Shown here piece after piece: positions 44,403 to 54,152 of a stretch of 64,000 bases of DNA (positions within the stretch are counted from its first letter, which is position 1; each line of letters begins with the position of its first letter). The DNA lies in the NCBI RefSeq assembly GCF_021735925.1, contig NZ_WMEA01000001.1:2014001-2078000 (forward strand), given 5' to 3'. This stretch comes from Loktanella sp. M215. Its GTDB lineage: Bacteria > Pseudomonadota > Alphaproteobacteria > Rhodobacterales > Rhodobacteraceae. The notes under the pieces were generated by a model, which searched no databases, had not been told where the DNA came from, and worked only from the letters and a program-made list of their open reading frames with translations. The position numbers were made by a program, and so were the translations under genes.

Positions 44403-45729
44403 AACGCTGCTGCGCGGGGCAAGCGTCGTCGTCACCATGGACGACGCCGGGTCAGAGGTCGCGCAGGCCGACGTCCTGATCCGCGACGGCGTGATCGCGG
44501 GCGTGGGGCAGGGGCTGACCACGACCGGTACGGTCCATGACGTCGCGGGCTGCGTCGTCACCCCCGGCCTGATCAACACCCACCATCACCTTTTCCAGTC
44601 CCTGACACGCGCGGTCCCGGGCGCACAGGACGCGCTGCTGTTCGGCTGGCTGCGCACCCTCTATCCGATCTGGGCCCGGTTTGGACCGGAAGAGGTCTTC
44701 ACCTCGGCCCAGACCGGCCTTGTCGAACTGGCGCTGTCGGGTTGCACGCTGACATCGGACCACCTGTATCTATACCCAAACGGCTCGCGTCTGGACGACA
44801 CCATCGCCGCCGCGGCAGAGGTCGGCCTGCGCTTTCACCCCACGCGCGGGTCGATGAGCATCGGCGAAAGCAGCGGCGGGCTGCCCCCCGACAGTCTGGT
44901 CGAGGCGGAGGCCGCGATCCTGAACGACAGCATCCGCGTGATCGACGCCTTTCACGACCCGCGCCCCGGTGCGATGGTGCGCGTCGGGCTCGCCCCCTGT
45001 TCGCCCTTCTCGGTCAGCAGAGAGTTGATGCGCGACACCGCTCTGCTGGCCCGCGACAAGGGCGTCATGCTGCACACCCATCTGGCCGAGAACGACGAGG
45101 ATGTGGCCTATTCGCTGGCCCGGTTCGGCTGTCGCCCGGGGCAATACGCCGAAGGTCTGGGCTGGACCGGTCCCGACGTCTGGCACGCCCATTGCGTGAA
45201 ACTCGACACGCAAGAGATCGACCTTTTCGCACGGACCGGCACCGGGATTGCTCACTGCCCCTGCTCGAACTGCCGCCTCGGGTCGGGCATCGCACCGGTC
45301 CGGCCCATGCTGGACGCGGGCGTGCATGTCGGCCTTGGCGTCGATGGATCGGCCAGCAACGACAGCGGCAACCTGATCGCCGAGGCGCGTCAGGCCATGC
45401 TGCTCAGCCGCGTGGCGCGGGGCGCCGACAGCATGAGCGCGCGTGCCGCCCTGCGGCTGGCCACGCGCGGCGGCGCCGCGGTGCTGGGGCGCGACGATCT
45501 GGGACAGATCGCGGTGGGAAAACGCGCCGATCTGGCCGTCTGGGATGTCTCTGGCATCGAAAGTGCTGGCAGTTGGGACGCCGCGGCGCTGGTCCTTGCG
45601 GGACCGACCCGCGTGCGCGATCTTTTCGTCGAAGGACGGCAAATCGTGGCGCAGGGGCGCATGGCGACGTTGGACACGCAGGCCCTGATGGCCCGGCAGC
45701 GACGGCTGGCCAGGGCACTCGCCGGTTGA
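44395..45729 (+). CDS. 8-oxoguanine deaminase-like amidohydrolase
   Basis: This 444-residue amidohydrolase of the AtzB/TrzN/8-oxoguanine deaminase group has LINTHHHLFQSLTRAVPGAQ with the zinc histidines, LHTHLAENDEDV, WHAHCVKL and GLGVDGSASNDSGN with the catalytic Asp. It probably deaminates 8-oxoguanine to urate or a related purine. The ATG at 44395 is preferred to a TTG one codon earlier; it overlaps hisN. With guanine deaminase at 46326 it points to purine breakdown. Confidence 0.87.
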   Translation: MAETLLRGASVVVTMDDAGSEVAQADVLIRDGVIAGVGQGLTTTGTVHDVAGCVVTPGLINTHHHLFQSLTRAVPGAQDALLFGWLRTLYPIWARFGPEEVFTSAQTGLVELALSGCTLTSDHLYLYPNGSRLDDTIAAAAEVGLRFHPTRGSMSIGESSGGLPPDSLVEAEAAILNDSIRVIDAFHDPRPGAMVRVGLAPCSPFSVSRELMRDTALLARDKGVMLHTHLAENDEDVAYSLARFGCRPGQYAEGLGWTGPDVWHAHCVKLDTQEIDLFARTGTGIAHCPCSNCRLGSGIAPVRPMLDAGVHVGLGVDGSASNDSGNLIAEARQAMLLSRVARGADSMSARAALRLATRGGAAVLGRDDLGQIAVGKRADLAVWDVSGIESAGSWDAAALVLAGPTRVRDLFVEGRQIVAQGRMATLDTQALMARQRRLARALAG

Positions 45730-45786
45730 CAGAAGGCCGCGACTGCGGCGTTTATGGAAAGCGAACCCAGCATGTCAGGTATCACC

Positions 45787-46329
45787 ATGTCATTTCGCGC
45801 CCTCGCTTTCACAGCCCTTGCGGCCAACCTCATGACGGCCTGCGTCCCGGTGCCGATCCCGCTGATCGTGCCCGTCACCGCCTCCGGTCAGCCGCTGAAC
45901 GGTCAACCGGTGGAACGTCTGGGCCAGACCCAGCCGCAGTCCGCGACCGTGGATGCGGCGCTGAACAAGGCGCGCACGGCGGCGGGCAGCGGCCCGCTGG
46001 TGTCCAACAGCGGTCTGGACCGGGTCGCGGCACAATACGCGGCAGAGCTGGCACAGGGCGACAAGCTGATGATGGGGACGGCGACGGGTCCGAAGGCCAG
46101 CGCACGGATCAAGGCGGCAGGCGTCTCGACCTGCCCGGCGGGCGAGGTGATTTCCCAAGGCTACCCCACAGCCTCTGCGGCGCTCTCAGCCTGGCTGTCG
46201 GATCCCATGCAAAGCAAAAGCCTGATGAACCCGGCTTACGCGAACTATGGTTTTGGCCATGCCGCCGACCGCGCGGGGCGGGGGGCCGACGTCTGGGTCA
46301 TCGTGCTGCTGCGGGCCTGCGCCGCCTAG
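45787..46329 (+). CDS. CAP/SCP-domain lipoprotein
   Basis: This 180-residue lipoprotein starts at ATG 45787 (AGG 7 bases upstream; ATGs at 45754 and 45772 are possible). It has lipobox LMTAC near residue 19. The CAP-superfamily domain (about 55-178) shows LVSNSGLDRVAAQYAAELA, CPAGEVISQGYPTASAALSAW and YGFGHAADRAGRGADVWVIVLL. Bacterial CAP proteins are secreted, with unclear activity. Its stop overlaps that of guaD end to end. Confidence 0.83.
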   Translation: MSFRALAFTALAANLMTACVPVPIPLIVPVTASGQPLNGQPVERLGQTQPQSATVDAALNKARTAAGSGPLVSNSGLDRVAAQYAAELAQGDKLMMGTATGPKASARIKAAGVSTCPAGEVISQGYPTASAALSAWLSDPMQSKSLMNPAYANYGFGHAADRAGRGADVWVIVLLRACAA

Positions 46330-47615
46330 CGCACAACCCTGCGGCCCGCGACCCAGGTGTCGCGGATCGCCCGGTCGTCACCCATCATGATCGTCGGAAA
46401 CACCGCGTCCCAGATATCCGCCGCACGCGCCACACGCTGCGCGATGGCCGGGGTCGAGGCGAGGTCGAGCACCGTGATATCCGCCGCCGCACCCGCGCCC
46501 AGATGGCCGATCCGGCCCCCCATGTGCAGCGCGCGCGCCGACCCTTCGGTTGCCAGCCACAACAGCTGCGCCGGATGCAGGGCGGTGCCCCGCAGCTGGC
46601 CGATCTCGTAGGCCGCAGCCATCGTCCGCAGCATCGAGAAGTTCGACCCGCCCCCCGTATCCGTCGCCAGCCCGATCCGCAGGCCCCGCGCGGCCAGCCC
46701 CGCCATGTCGAACAGCCCCGACCCGATGAAGGTATTCGACGTCGGGCAATGCACGACGGCGGCCCCCACCTCGGCCAGCCGGTCGATCTCGCGCGGGGCA
46801 AGATGGATCGCGTGCCCATAAAGGCCCCGCGCGCCCAGCAGACCGTACGCCTCGTAGGTGTCGAGGTAGTCGCGCGCCTGCGGAAACAGACCCCGGACCC
46901 AGTCGATTTCAGGCAACTGCTCTGACAGATGCGTCTGCATCAGCGCGTCCGGCCGCTCGGCCCAGAGCGCGCCCAAGGCCGTCAACTGTTCCGGTGTCGA
47001 GGTCGGAGAGAACCGCGGCGTGATGGCATATGTCGCGCGGCTCTGACCGTGCCAGCGGTCCAGCAGCGCCTTGCTGTCGTCATAGGCGGATTGCGCCGTA
47101 TCCCGCAGCCCGTCGGGGGCGTTGCGGTCCATGCAGGTCTTGCCGCCCACGACGGCCATGCCACGTGCAGCCGCGCCTTCGAACCAGGCATCGACGCTGC
47201 CGGGGTGGATCGTGCAAAAGCTACACAGTGTCGTGGTGCCATGCGCCAGCGCCAGATCCAGGGTTGTATCCGCGACCTGCCGGGCATAGCCCGCATCCGC
47301 CAGCCGCATCTCTTGCGGGAATGTGTAGGTGTTCAGCCAGTCGATCAGCTGCTTGCCCCATGACGCGACGATGGGCGTCTGCGGATAGTGCATATGCGCA
47401 TCGACAAAGCCTGCGGTGATCAGCCCGTCGCCATAGTCCAACACGGCAGCATCCGGGTGGTCCGCCCGCAACGCGGCACCGCCAGCGACCGCGACAATCA
47501 CACCGTCGGCCACCAGCACGCCGCCCGCGCTGTCATGCCGGACGGCGCCCTGCCAGTCGTCCATGGGATTGCCGTCAAAGGCCAGCGTCTGGCCAAGAAG
47601 AAGATGTTTTTTCAT
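46326..47615 (-). CDS. guaD: Guanine deaminase
   Basis: This 429-residue zinc amidohydrolase converts guanine to xanthine. Seen are FVDAHMHYPQTPIV with the zinc histidines, LIDWLNTYTFPQE, MQTHLSEQLPEI, GHAIHLAP and LATDTGGGSNFSML. It is convergent with the CAP lipoprotein and divergent from mgtE. No xanthine dehydrogenase lies within the window. Confidence 0.95.
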   Translation of the reverse strand: MKKHLLLGQTLAFDGNPMDDWQGAVRHDSAGGVLVADGVIVAVAGGAALRADHPDAAVLDYGDGLITAGFVDAHMHYPQTPIVASWGKQLIDWLNTYTFPQEMRLADAGYARQVADTTLDLALAHGTTTLCSFCTIHPGSVDAWFEGAAARGMAVVGGKTCMDRNAPDGLRDTAQSAYDDSKALLDRWHGQSRATYAITPRFSPTSTPEQLTALGALWAERPDALMQTHLSEQLPEIDWVRGLFPQARDYLDTYEAYGLLGARGLYGHAIHLAPREIDRLAEVGAAVVHCPTSNTFIGSGLFDMAGLAARGLRIGLATDTGGGSNFSMLRTMAAAYEIGQLRGTALHPAQLLWLATEGSARALHMGGRIGHLGAGAAADITVLDLASTPAIAQRVARAADIWDAVFPTIMMGDDRAIRDTWVAGRRVVR

Positions 47616-47720
47616 GCGCGCACCTTATGGTTCACCGCAGCGGTCTACAATCGGATGCGACGCGGTTGTGGACTGCACCGGACCGTCTATGTTGCCGATC
47701 AGATCACAAGAGGGACCGCC

Positions 47721-49115
47721 ATGACCGACGACCAGACGATCCCCGACGCCGTCGAAGCAGACGATGACGAAGAAGCCTTCGGCATTACCGACCGCGTTGT
47801 CAGTGACGTGCTGCAGGCGATCGACGACCGCAATGTCAAAGAGATCGCGGCCCTGCTGGAACCGCTGCACCCCGCCGACATCGCCCACCTGATCGAGCTG
47901 ATCGACAGCCGCCAGCGGCGCGAGTTGCTGACCCTGTGGAAAGGCGGCCTCGACGGCGAGATCCTGTCCGAACTCGACGAAAAGCTGCGGGAAGAGATCA
48001 TCGCCTCTCTCGCGCCGTCGGAACTGGCTGACGCCGTGCGCGATCTGGACAGCGACGACGTGGTGGACCTTGTCGAATACCTTGACGAGGAACAGCAAGA
48101 GGCGGTGCTGGATGCCCTCGACCCCGGCGACCGGGTCGTGGTGGAACAATCGCTGTCCTACCCCGAGGAATCGGCGGGCCGCCACATGCAGGTGGAACTG
48201 GTGCGCGCGCCAGAGCACTGGACCGTGGGCGATACCATCGACTTCCTGCGCTCTGACGTGGTGCTGCCGGACCAGTTCTATCACATCATCCTCGTCGATC
48301 CCCGGCTGAAGGCCGTGGGCTACGTGACGCTGGGTCGTGTCCTCAGCCACCCGCGCGGCACCCGGCTGCGCGACATCATGGAAGACACCTTCCGCACCTT
48401 CCACGTCGAACAGGATGTGGAGGAGGTGGCGCAGGCCATCAACCACTACCACATGATCACCGCCCCCGTGGTGGATGACGACGACCGGATCGTCGGCGTC
48501 ATCACCATTGATGACGCCATGGCGTTCCTTGAAGAAGAAGCCGAGGAAGACCTTCTGCGCCTCGCCGGTGTGGGCGAGGGCAGCCTGTCCGACCGCGTGA
48601 TCGAGACGACAAAGCAGCGCCTGCCGTGGCTCGCGGTCAACCTCTTCACCGCGATCATGGCCTCCATGGTGATCTCTCTCTTCGAGGGCACGATCTCCTC
48701 CCTGGTCGCCCTCGCCGTGCTGATGCCCATCGTGGCCTCGATGGGCGGCAACGCCGGCACCCAAAGCCTGACCGTCGCTGTGCGCGCGCTGGCCACCCGC
48801 GACCTGACCGGGTCCAACGTCTGGCGCGTCATCCGCCGAGAGGTGCTGGTCGGCCTGATCAACGGGATGCTCTTCGCCGTCGTCATGGGGATCGTCGGCG
48901 TCGCCTGGTTCGGCTCTCCGATGCTGGGGATCGTGATCGCCTGCGCGATGGTCATCAACATGGTCGTGGCCGGTCTGGCGGGCACCGGTGTGCCCATCGT
49001 GCTGGAACGGATGGGCGTCGATCCGGCGCTGGCCTCCGGCGCCTTCGTGACCACGGTCACGGACATCGTGGGGTTTTTTGCCTTCCTCGGACTCGCGGCG
49101 CTATGGCTGCTCTGA
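47721..49115 (+). CDS. mgtE: Magnesium transporter MgtE
   Basis: This 464-residue MgtE has an acidic N-domain (about 20-140), a CBS pair (about 145-265: DIMEDTFRTFHVEQDVEEVAQ, ITIDDAMAFLEEEAEED) and five membrane helices (about 300-464) with PIVASMGGNAGTQS, the pore signature. It is a Mg2+-gated channel. The start at 47721 has AGAGGGA. No Mg2+ riboswitch is seen upstream. The gene end overlaps the next start by 13 bases. Confidence 0.95.
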   Translation: MTDDQTIPDAVEADDDEEAFGITDRVVSDVLQAIDDRNVKEIAALLEPLHPADIAHLIELIDSRQRRELLTLWKGGLDGEILSELDEKLREEIIASLAPSELADAVRDLDSDDVVDLVEYLDEEQQEAVLDALDPGDRVVVEQSLSYPEESAGRHMQVELVRAPEHWTVGDTIDFLRSDVVLPDQFYHIILVDPRLKAVGYVTLGRVLSHPRGTRLRDIMEDTFRTFHVEQDVEEVAQAINHYHMITAPVVDDDDRIVGVITIDDAMAFLEEEAEEDLLRLAGVGEGSLSDRVIETTKQRLPWLAVNLFTAIMASMVISLFEGTISSLVALAVLMPIVASMGGNAGTQSLTVAVRALATRDLTGSNVWRVIRREVLVGLINGMLFAVVMGIVGVAWFGSPMLGIVIACAMVINMVVAGLAGTGVPIVLERMGVDPALASGAFVTTVTDIVGFFAFLGLAALWLL

Positions 49116-49663
49116 CCGCGGAAAAGGCCGCCGCCCGCAAGGCGGCGCTGGCCCGGCGCGCGGTGGCCCATGCCGCGGGCGGCGCGCAGGCCGGATACCT
49201 CAGCGAGGTCCTTGCCGGATACCGCGGCGTGCCCCTCGCCGGATATCTGCCGATGCGGACAGAGATCGACCCGCTGCCCGCCATGGCAGAGGCGGCGGCT
49301 TACGGCCCCGTCGGCGTGCCCCTGATCGTCGCCGCGGGTCAGCCGCTGGTCTTTCGCACATGGCAGCCGGGCGGGGCCACCATGGCGGGGACCTTCGGCA
49401 CGTCGCTGCCCGTGGCGGGGGTCGAGATGGTGCCGCAGATCCTGATCGTGCCGTTGGTGGCCTTCGATGCACGGGGCGGACGGCTCGGCTACGGCGGCGG
49501 CTTCTACGACCGCACGCTGGACGGCCTGCGCAAGGCGGGCCCCGTGTTGGCCATCGGCTATGCCTTCGCCGCGCAACAGGCAGAGGTCCTGCCGCTGGAG
49601 CCGACAGACCAGCCGCTCGACATGATCGTCACCGAAACCGGCATCCTTGAGGACTGGCGCTAG
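49103..49663 (+). CDS. 5-formyltetrahydrofolate cyclo-ligase
   Basis: This 186-residue enzyme returns 5-formyl-THF to the active folate pool with ATP. Signatures are AGYLPMRTEIDPLP, the ATP loop RLGYGGGFYDRTL (about 132-144) and an N-terminal basic helix. The ATG at 49103 overlaps mgtE by 13 bases. In E. coli this gene follows 6S RNA; no 6S RNA is seen here. Confidence 0.92.
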   Translation: MAALTAEKAAARKAALARRAVAHAAGGAQAGYLSEVLAGYRGVPLAGYLPMRTEIDPLPAMAEAAAYGPVGVPLIVAAGQPLVFRTWQPGGATMAGTFGTSLPVAGVEMVPQILIVPLVAFDARGGRLGYGGGFYDRTLDGLRKAGPVLAIGYAFAAQQAEVLPLEPTDQPLDMIVTETGILEDWR

Positions 49664-49688
49664 GCGATGATCCGCGAAACATCGGAAA

Positions 49689-49716
49689 CCGAAAAATCTT
49701 GTAGAAGATTTTCCGG
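49689..49716. promoter_or_regulatory. AT-rich hairpin before the YmdB-like gene
   Basis: CCGAAAAATCTT (49689-49700) pairs with AAGATTTTCCGG (49705-49716) except for one mismatch, around GTAG. It could be a terminator for the folate gene or a leader element. Confidence 0.4.
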
Positions 49717-49736
49717 CCAGCCCCTAACAGGGTGCC

Positions 49737-50555
49737 ATGAAAATACTCTTTTTGGGCGACGTCATGGGACGCGCCGGCCGTAGCGCCATCACCGATCATC
49801 TGGCCCGTCTGCGGACCGACTGGAAACTCGATTTCGTCGTCGTGAACGGTGAGAATGCCACCAACGGGTCCGGGCTGTCGCCGGATCATGCCAAGGGCAT
49901 CCTCGACGCCGGGGCCGATGTCGTGACCCTGGGCGATCACGCCTTCGACCAGAAGGACATGCTGAGCTTCATCGAGAAAGAGCCACGCATCATCCGGCCC
50001 CTCAACTTCTCCAAATCCGCGCCCGGTGCCGGCGCACGCGTCTTCACCGACGCCCGGGGCCGCAAGGTGCTGGTGGCGCAGGCGCTGGGGCAGGTCTTCA
50101 TGAAACGGCCCTTCGATGACCCGTTCTCGGCGCTGGATGCCGTGCTGAAGCAATATCCAATGGGCGGGCAGGTGCAGGCGTCCCTCGTGGATATCCATTG
50201 CGAGGCGACGTCCGAGAAGATGGCCGTCGGTCATTTTTGCGACGGCCGCGCGAGCATTGTCGTCGGCACCCATACCCATGTACCGACCGCCGACGCCATG
50301 GTCCTGCCCGGCGGCACCGCGTTCCAGTCCGACGCTGGCATGTGCGGCGATTATCACTCCGTCATTGGCATGGAAAAGACCGAACCCCTGCGCCGCTTCA
50401 TCACCGGCATGCCAAAGGCCCGCTTCACCCCCGCCGAGGGCGAGGCGACGTTGTCCGGCCTTTACGTCGAAACCGACGACCGGACAGGACGCGCCACGAC
50501 CTGCCTCATGGTGCGTCAGGGCGGACGTCTGGCACAATCGGGACCTACTGCGTGA
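49737..50555 (+). CDS. YmdB-family metallophosphoesterase (TIGR00282)
   Basis: This 272-residue protein has MKILFLGDVMGRAGR, VVNGENATNGSG, TLGDHAFDQKD and VVGTHTHVPTAD, the di-metal site of YmdB. Bacillus YmdB hydrolyses cyclic 2',3'- and 3',5'-nucleotides and affects biofilm choice. It overlaps the following transporter start as GTGA. Substrate here is unknown. Confidence 0.9.
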   Translation: MKILFLGDVMGRAGRSAITDHLARLRTDWKLDFVVVNGENATNGSGLSPDHAKGILDAGADVVTLGDHAFDQKDMLSFIEKEPRIIRPLNFSKSAPGAGARVFTDARGRKVLVAQALGQVFMKRPFDDPFSALDAVLKQYPMGGQVQASLVDIHCEATSEKMAVGHFCDGRASIVVGTHTHVPTADAMVLPGGTAFQSDAGMCGDYHSVIGMEKTEPLRRFITGMPKARFTPAEGEATLSGLYVETDDRTGRATTCLMVRQGGRLAQSGPTA

Positions 50556-51478
50556 ACGAACGAACCCGGCTGAGCCTGTTGCTGATTGCCCTTGGCGCAG
50601 GCTGGGGCCTGACGCAGCCGCTGACCAAGATTTCCGTCTCGGGTGATTATCAGCCGCTGGGGCTGGTCTTCTGGCAGCTGGTGATCGGGGCGGTCGTGTT
50701 GGGCGTGCTTCTGTGGCGCAGACCGGGACGCATCCCGGTCACGCGCCGCACGCTGGCTGTCTGGATCTTCATCGCAGCCATGGGCACGGTTCTGCCGAAC
50801 TCTGCCAGTTTTCGTGCCGCCGCCGATTTGCCGTCTGGCATCATGTCCATCGCCATTGCGTCGGTCCCGATGTTTGCCTTTCCGATCGCGCTCATGCTGG
50901 GCAACGACAGGTTTTCGATGGCACGGCTGGCCGGTCTGGTGTTGGGACTGTCGGGCGTCGCCCTGATCGCGCTGCCAGAGGCTGCGATGCCGGACCGGGC
51001 GATGGTCGCGATCCTGCCGCTCGCGCTGGTCGCGCCCTTCTGCTACGCCATCGAGGCGAACGGCGTCGCGCGCTGGGGGACGGCTGGCCTTGACCCGTTG
51101 CAGGTCCTCTTCGGCGCCAGTCTGGCCGGGGTGCTGATCGCCGGGCCGCTGGCACTGGCCACCGGCCAGTTCTTCGTCCCGCGCCCGCCCTTCGTGGTAC
51201 AGGACGCCACTCTCCTGGCCGCCTCGCTGATCCATGCAGTCGTCTACACGACCTATGTCTGGCTGGTGGGCCGCGCCGGCGCCACCTTCGCGGGTCAGGT
51301 GGCGTATCTGGTCACCGGCTTCGGCGTGCTCTGGGCCATGTTGCTGCTGGGAGAGCGTTACTCCCTCTGGGTCTGGGCCGCCCTTGCCCTGATGGCGACC
51401 GGCCTGACCCTCGTTCAACCCCGCCACCCCGTTGCGCCGGCCCCCGCAAAGGGCAACAATGACATGGCGACACACTGA
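50552..51478 (+). CDS. EamA/DMT-family transporter
   Basis: This 308-residue protein has ten membrane helices in two EamA repeats (LGAGWGLTQPLTKISVSG near the start, QVAYLVTGFGVLWAMLLLGE in the second). The start is GTG 50552, overlapping the YmdB gene stop. DMT proteins export metabolites or amino acids; the substrate is unknown. Confidence 0.88.
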   Translation: MNERTRLSLLLIALGAGWGLTQPLTKISVSGDYQPLGLVFWQLVIGAVVLGVLLWRRPGRIPVTRRTLAVWIFIAAMGTVLPNSASFRAAADLPSGIMSIAIASVPMFAFPIALMLGNDRFSMARLAGLVLGLSGVALIALPEAAMPDRAMVAILPLALVAPFCYAIEANGVARWGTAGLDPLQVLFGASLAGVLIAGPLALATGQFFVPRPPFVVQDATLLAASLIHAVVYTTYVWLVGRAGATFAGQVAYLVTGFGVLWAMLLLGERYSLWVWAALALMATGLTLVQPRHPVAPAPAKGNNDMATH

Positions 51479-51488
51479 AAGCCCTGCG

Positions 51489-53267
51489 ATGATAAATCTC
51501 GCCATCCTCACACAGCATCAGGCCATCGTCACGCTGGTCGTGTTGGCCGTCATGTTCGCGCTCTTCATGCGCGAATCCTACCCGACCGAGGTCGTGGCGA
51601 TGCTCGGCGCGGCCTTCCTGCTGTTCACCGGCATCCTGCCCTATGACGCGGCGGTCAAGGTGCTGTCGAACGCCGCGCCTTGGACCATCGCGATGATGTT
51701 CATCATCATGGGGGCGCTGGTGCGGACCGGCGCGCTCGACTACGTCACACAGCTTGCCGAACGCGCCGCCAAGCGAAATCCGCGGCAGGCGATCGGCGGC
51801 GTCATGGGCTTCGTGGTCTCCGCCTCGGCCTTCGTGAACAACACGCCCGTCGTGGTGGTGATGCTGCCCGTCTTCGTCCAGATGGCCCGCACGCTGAAGA
51901 TGTCGGCCTCCAAGCTGTTGATTCCGCTGTCCTACGGATCCATCGTCGGTGGCACGCTGACATTGATCGGCACCTCGACGAACCTTGTCGTCGACGGTGT
52001 GGCGCGGCAGTCGGGGCTGGAACCCTTCGGCATCTTCGAGGTGACGCCGATCGGTCTGGTGATCGCGGTCTGGACGATGGGGTACCTGATCCTCTTCGGC
52101 AACCGCCTGCTGCCGGACCGGACCAGCATGGCCACGATGCTGTCCGACCGGTCAAAGATGCGCTTTTTCACCGAGGCGGTGATCCCCACCGACAGCAACC
52201 TGCTGGGCCGCGAGGTTCTGAGCGTGCAACTGTTCAAGCGCGAAGGCGTGCGCCTTATCGACGTGATCCGGGGCGATGCGTCCCTGCGCCGCGATCTGGA
52301 AAACGTGACACTCGAGATCGGCGACCGCGTCGTGCTGCGCACCGCGATGACCGAATTGCTGTCGCTGCAGGCGACTAAAGAGTTGCGCCGCGTCGATCAG
52401 GTCTCAGCTGTGGAAACCTCGACCGTCGAGGTCCTGATTTCCCCCGAATGCCGCATGGTGGGCCGCAGCCTTGGCGCGATGCGCCTGCGCCGCCGCTACG
52501 GCGTCTACACGCTGGCGGTCCACCGCCGCGACCGCAACATCGGCCGCCAGCTGGACGATCTGGTGGTCAAGGTGGGCGACACCCTTCTGCTGGAAGGCGC
52601 GCCAGAGGATATCGCCCGCCTCGCAGCCGACATGAACCTTGCCGACGTCTCCAAACCCTCTGCCCGCGCCTACCGCCGCAGCCACGCGCCCATCGCGATT
52701 TGCGTCATGCTGGCGGTCGTCGTGCTGGCGGCCTTCGACGTGGCCCCGATCCTGCAACTGTCGTTCCTTGGCGCGGTCGTCGTCCTGCTGACCGGCTGCA
52801 TCGACGCGGACGAGGCCTTCCAGTCCATCGACGGCCACCTGCTGGCCCTGATCTTCGCCATGCTGGCCGTCGGTGCCGCGCTGGAAGAATCGGGTGCCGT
52901 CGAGATCATCGCGGGCTCTCTCGCGCCCTACATGACCGTGCTGCCGCCTTACGTCGTGGTCTTCGCCGTCTATGCCCTGTCCATGGTGCTGACGGAACTG
53001 GTGTCCAACAACGCCGTCGCCGTCGTGATGACGCCCATCGCCATCGGCTTGGCCACGGCGCTCTCCGTCGACCCGCGCCCGCTGGTCATCGCGGTGATGA
53101 TGGCGGCCTCGGCCAGCTTCTCCACCCCGATCGGTTACCAGACCAACACGCTGGTCTACGGGCCCGGCGGGTATAAATTCGCGGACTTCCTGCGGATCGG
53201 CGTGCCGCTCAATCTGTCGCTCGCCGTGATCTGTTCGCTCGTCATTCCACTCATCTACCCCCTCTAA
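51489..53267 (+). CDS. SLC13-family permease with two TrkA-C (RCK_C) domains
   Basis: This 592-residue transporter has membrane helices at about 8-210 and 405-592 flanking two cytoplasmic RCK_C domains (about 215-300 and 305-390). The signatures SASAFVNNTPVVVVMLPV and LTELVSNNAVAVVMTPIA are the paired SNT/NN motifs of DASS carriers, and GTSTNLVVDG binds Na+ or substrate. SLC13 relatives move dicarboxylates, sulfate or other anions. It begins 10 bases after the EamA gene. Confidence 0.9.
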   Translation: MINLAILTQHQAIVTLVVLAVMFALFMRESYPTEVVAMLGAAFLLFTGILPYDAAVKVLSNAAPWTIAMMFIIMGALVRTGALDYVTQLAERAAKRNPRQAIGGVMGFVVSASAFVNNTPVVVVMLPVFVQMARTLKMSASKLLIPLSYGSIVGGTLTLIGTSTNLVVDGVARQSGLEPFGIFEVTPIGLVIAVWTMGYLILFGNRLLPDRTSMATMLSDRSKMRFFTEAVIPTDSNLLGREVLSVQLFKREGVRLIDVIRGDASLRRDLENVTLEIGDRVVLRTAMTELLSLQATKELRRVDQVSAVETSTVEVLISPECRMVGRSLGAMRLRRRYGVYTLAVHRRDRNIGRQLDDLVVKVGDTLLLEGAPEDIARLAADMNLADVSKPSARAYRRSHAPIAICVMLAVVVLAAFDVAPILQLSFLGAVVVLLTGCIDADEAFQSIDGHLLALIFAMLAVGAALEESGAVEIIAGSLAPYMTVLPPYVVVFAVYALSMVLTELVSNNAVAVVMTPIAIGLATALSVDPRPLVIAVMMAASASFSTPIGYQTNTLVYGPGGYKFADFLRIGVPLNLSLAVICSLVIPLIYPL

Positions 53268-53345
53268 CCCGCAGGCTTGCGGGGCAGGGGTTGCCTGCGC
53301 TATAGCAGCGCGCAATCACCGACAGATCAAGAAGGGGCACGCGCC

Positions 53346-54095
53346 ATGGCCGGGCATTCCAAATGGGCGAACATCCAGCACCGCAAGGGGCGTCAGGACA
53401 AGCTGCGCGCCAAGCTGTTTTCCAAGATGAGCAAGGAAATCACCGTCGCCGCCAAGATGGGCGATCCCGATGTGGACAAGAACCCGCGCCTGCGCCTTGC
53501 CGTAAAGGAAGCCAAGCAGAACTCTGTCCCCAAGGAAGTGATCGAGCGCGCCATCAACAAGGCGGTCGGCGGCGACGCGGAAAGCTATGACGAGATCCGC
53601 TACGAAGGCTACGGCCCCAACGGCGTGGCGGTCATCGTCGAGGCGATGACTGACAACCGCAACCGCACCGCGTCCAACGTCCGCTCGACCTTCACCAAGA
53701 ACGGCGGCAATCTGGGCGAGACGGGCAGCGTCGGCTTCATGTTCGACCGCAAGGGCCAGATCGTCTATCCGGCCTCCGTCGGTGACGAGGATACGGTGAT
53801 GATGGCCGCACTCGAGGCGGGCGCCGAGGACGTGCAGTCCGACGGCGACAACCACGTCGTCTACTGCGCCCCCACCGATCTGAACGAAGTTTCGACCGCC
53901 TTGGAAGAGGCCCTGGGCGAAGCGGAAAGCACCAAGCTGATCTGGCTGCCCAACATGCAGACCGAGATGGACCTCGAGGGTCTGACCAAGCTGATGAAGC
54001 TGGTCGAGACGCTGGAGGACGACGACGACGTGCAGAACGTGACGACGAACGTCGAAGCCTCCGACGAGGTCATGGCCGCCTACGCCGCGAGCTGA
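53346..54095 (+). CDS. yebC: YebC/PmpR-family protein
   Basis: This 249-residue protein starts [18 protein letters not shown] and contains [19 protein letters not shown] and [11 protein letters not shown]. The family was classed as transcriptional regulators; recent work links it to translation of polyproline stretches. Here it stands alone, with a hairpin at 54107. Confidence 0.95.
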   Translation: MAGHSKWANIQHRKGRQDKLRAKLFSKMSKEITVAAKMGDPDVDKNPRLRLAVKEAKQNSVPKEVIERAINKAVGGDAESYDEIRYEGYGPNGVAVIVEAMTDNRNRTASNVRSTFTKNGGNLGETGSVGFMFDRKGQIVYPASVGDEDTVMMAALEAGAEDVQSDGDNHVVYCAPTDLNEVSTALEEALGEAESTKLIWLPNMQTEMDLEGLTKLMKLVETLEDDDDVQNVTTNVEASDEVMAAYAAS

Positions 54096-54106
54096 AGCTC
54101 GCTTCT

Positions 54107-54139
54107 TGCCGAAACCCCGGAGCTTCCGGAGTTTCGGCA
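54107..54139. terminator. Shared hairpin between yebC and choV
   Basis: TGCCGAAACCCCGG (54107-54120) pairs with CCGGAGTTTCGGCA (54126-54139), one mismatch. It sits between convergent genes and may act both ways. Confidence 0.6.
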
Positions 54140-54152
54140 TAAACCGGTTGCC

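Noticed and set aside
47616..47720. Possible magnesium riboswitch before mgtE
   Set aside because: The gap is too short and shows no M-box-like helices.
49000..49110. 6S RNA next to the 5-formyl-THF cyclo-ligase gene
   Set aside because: The gene overlaps mgtE, leaving no room for it.
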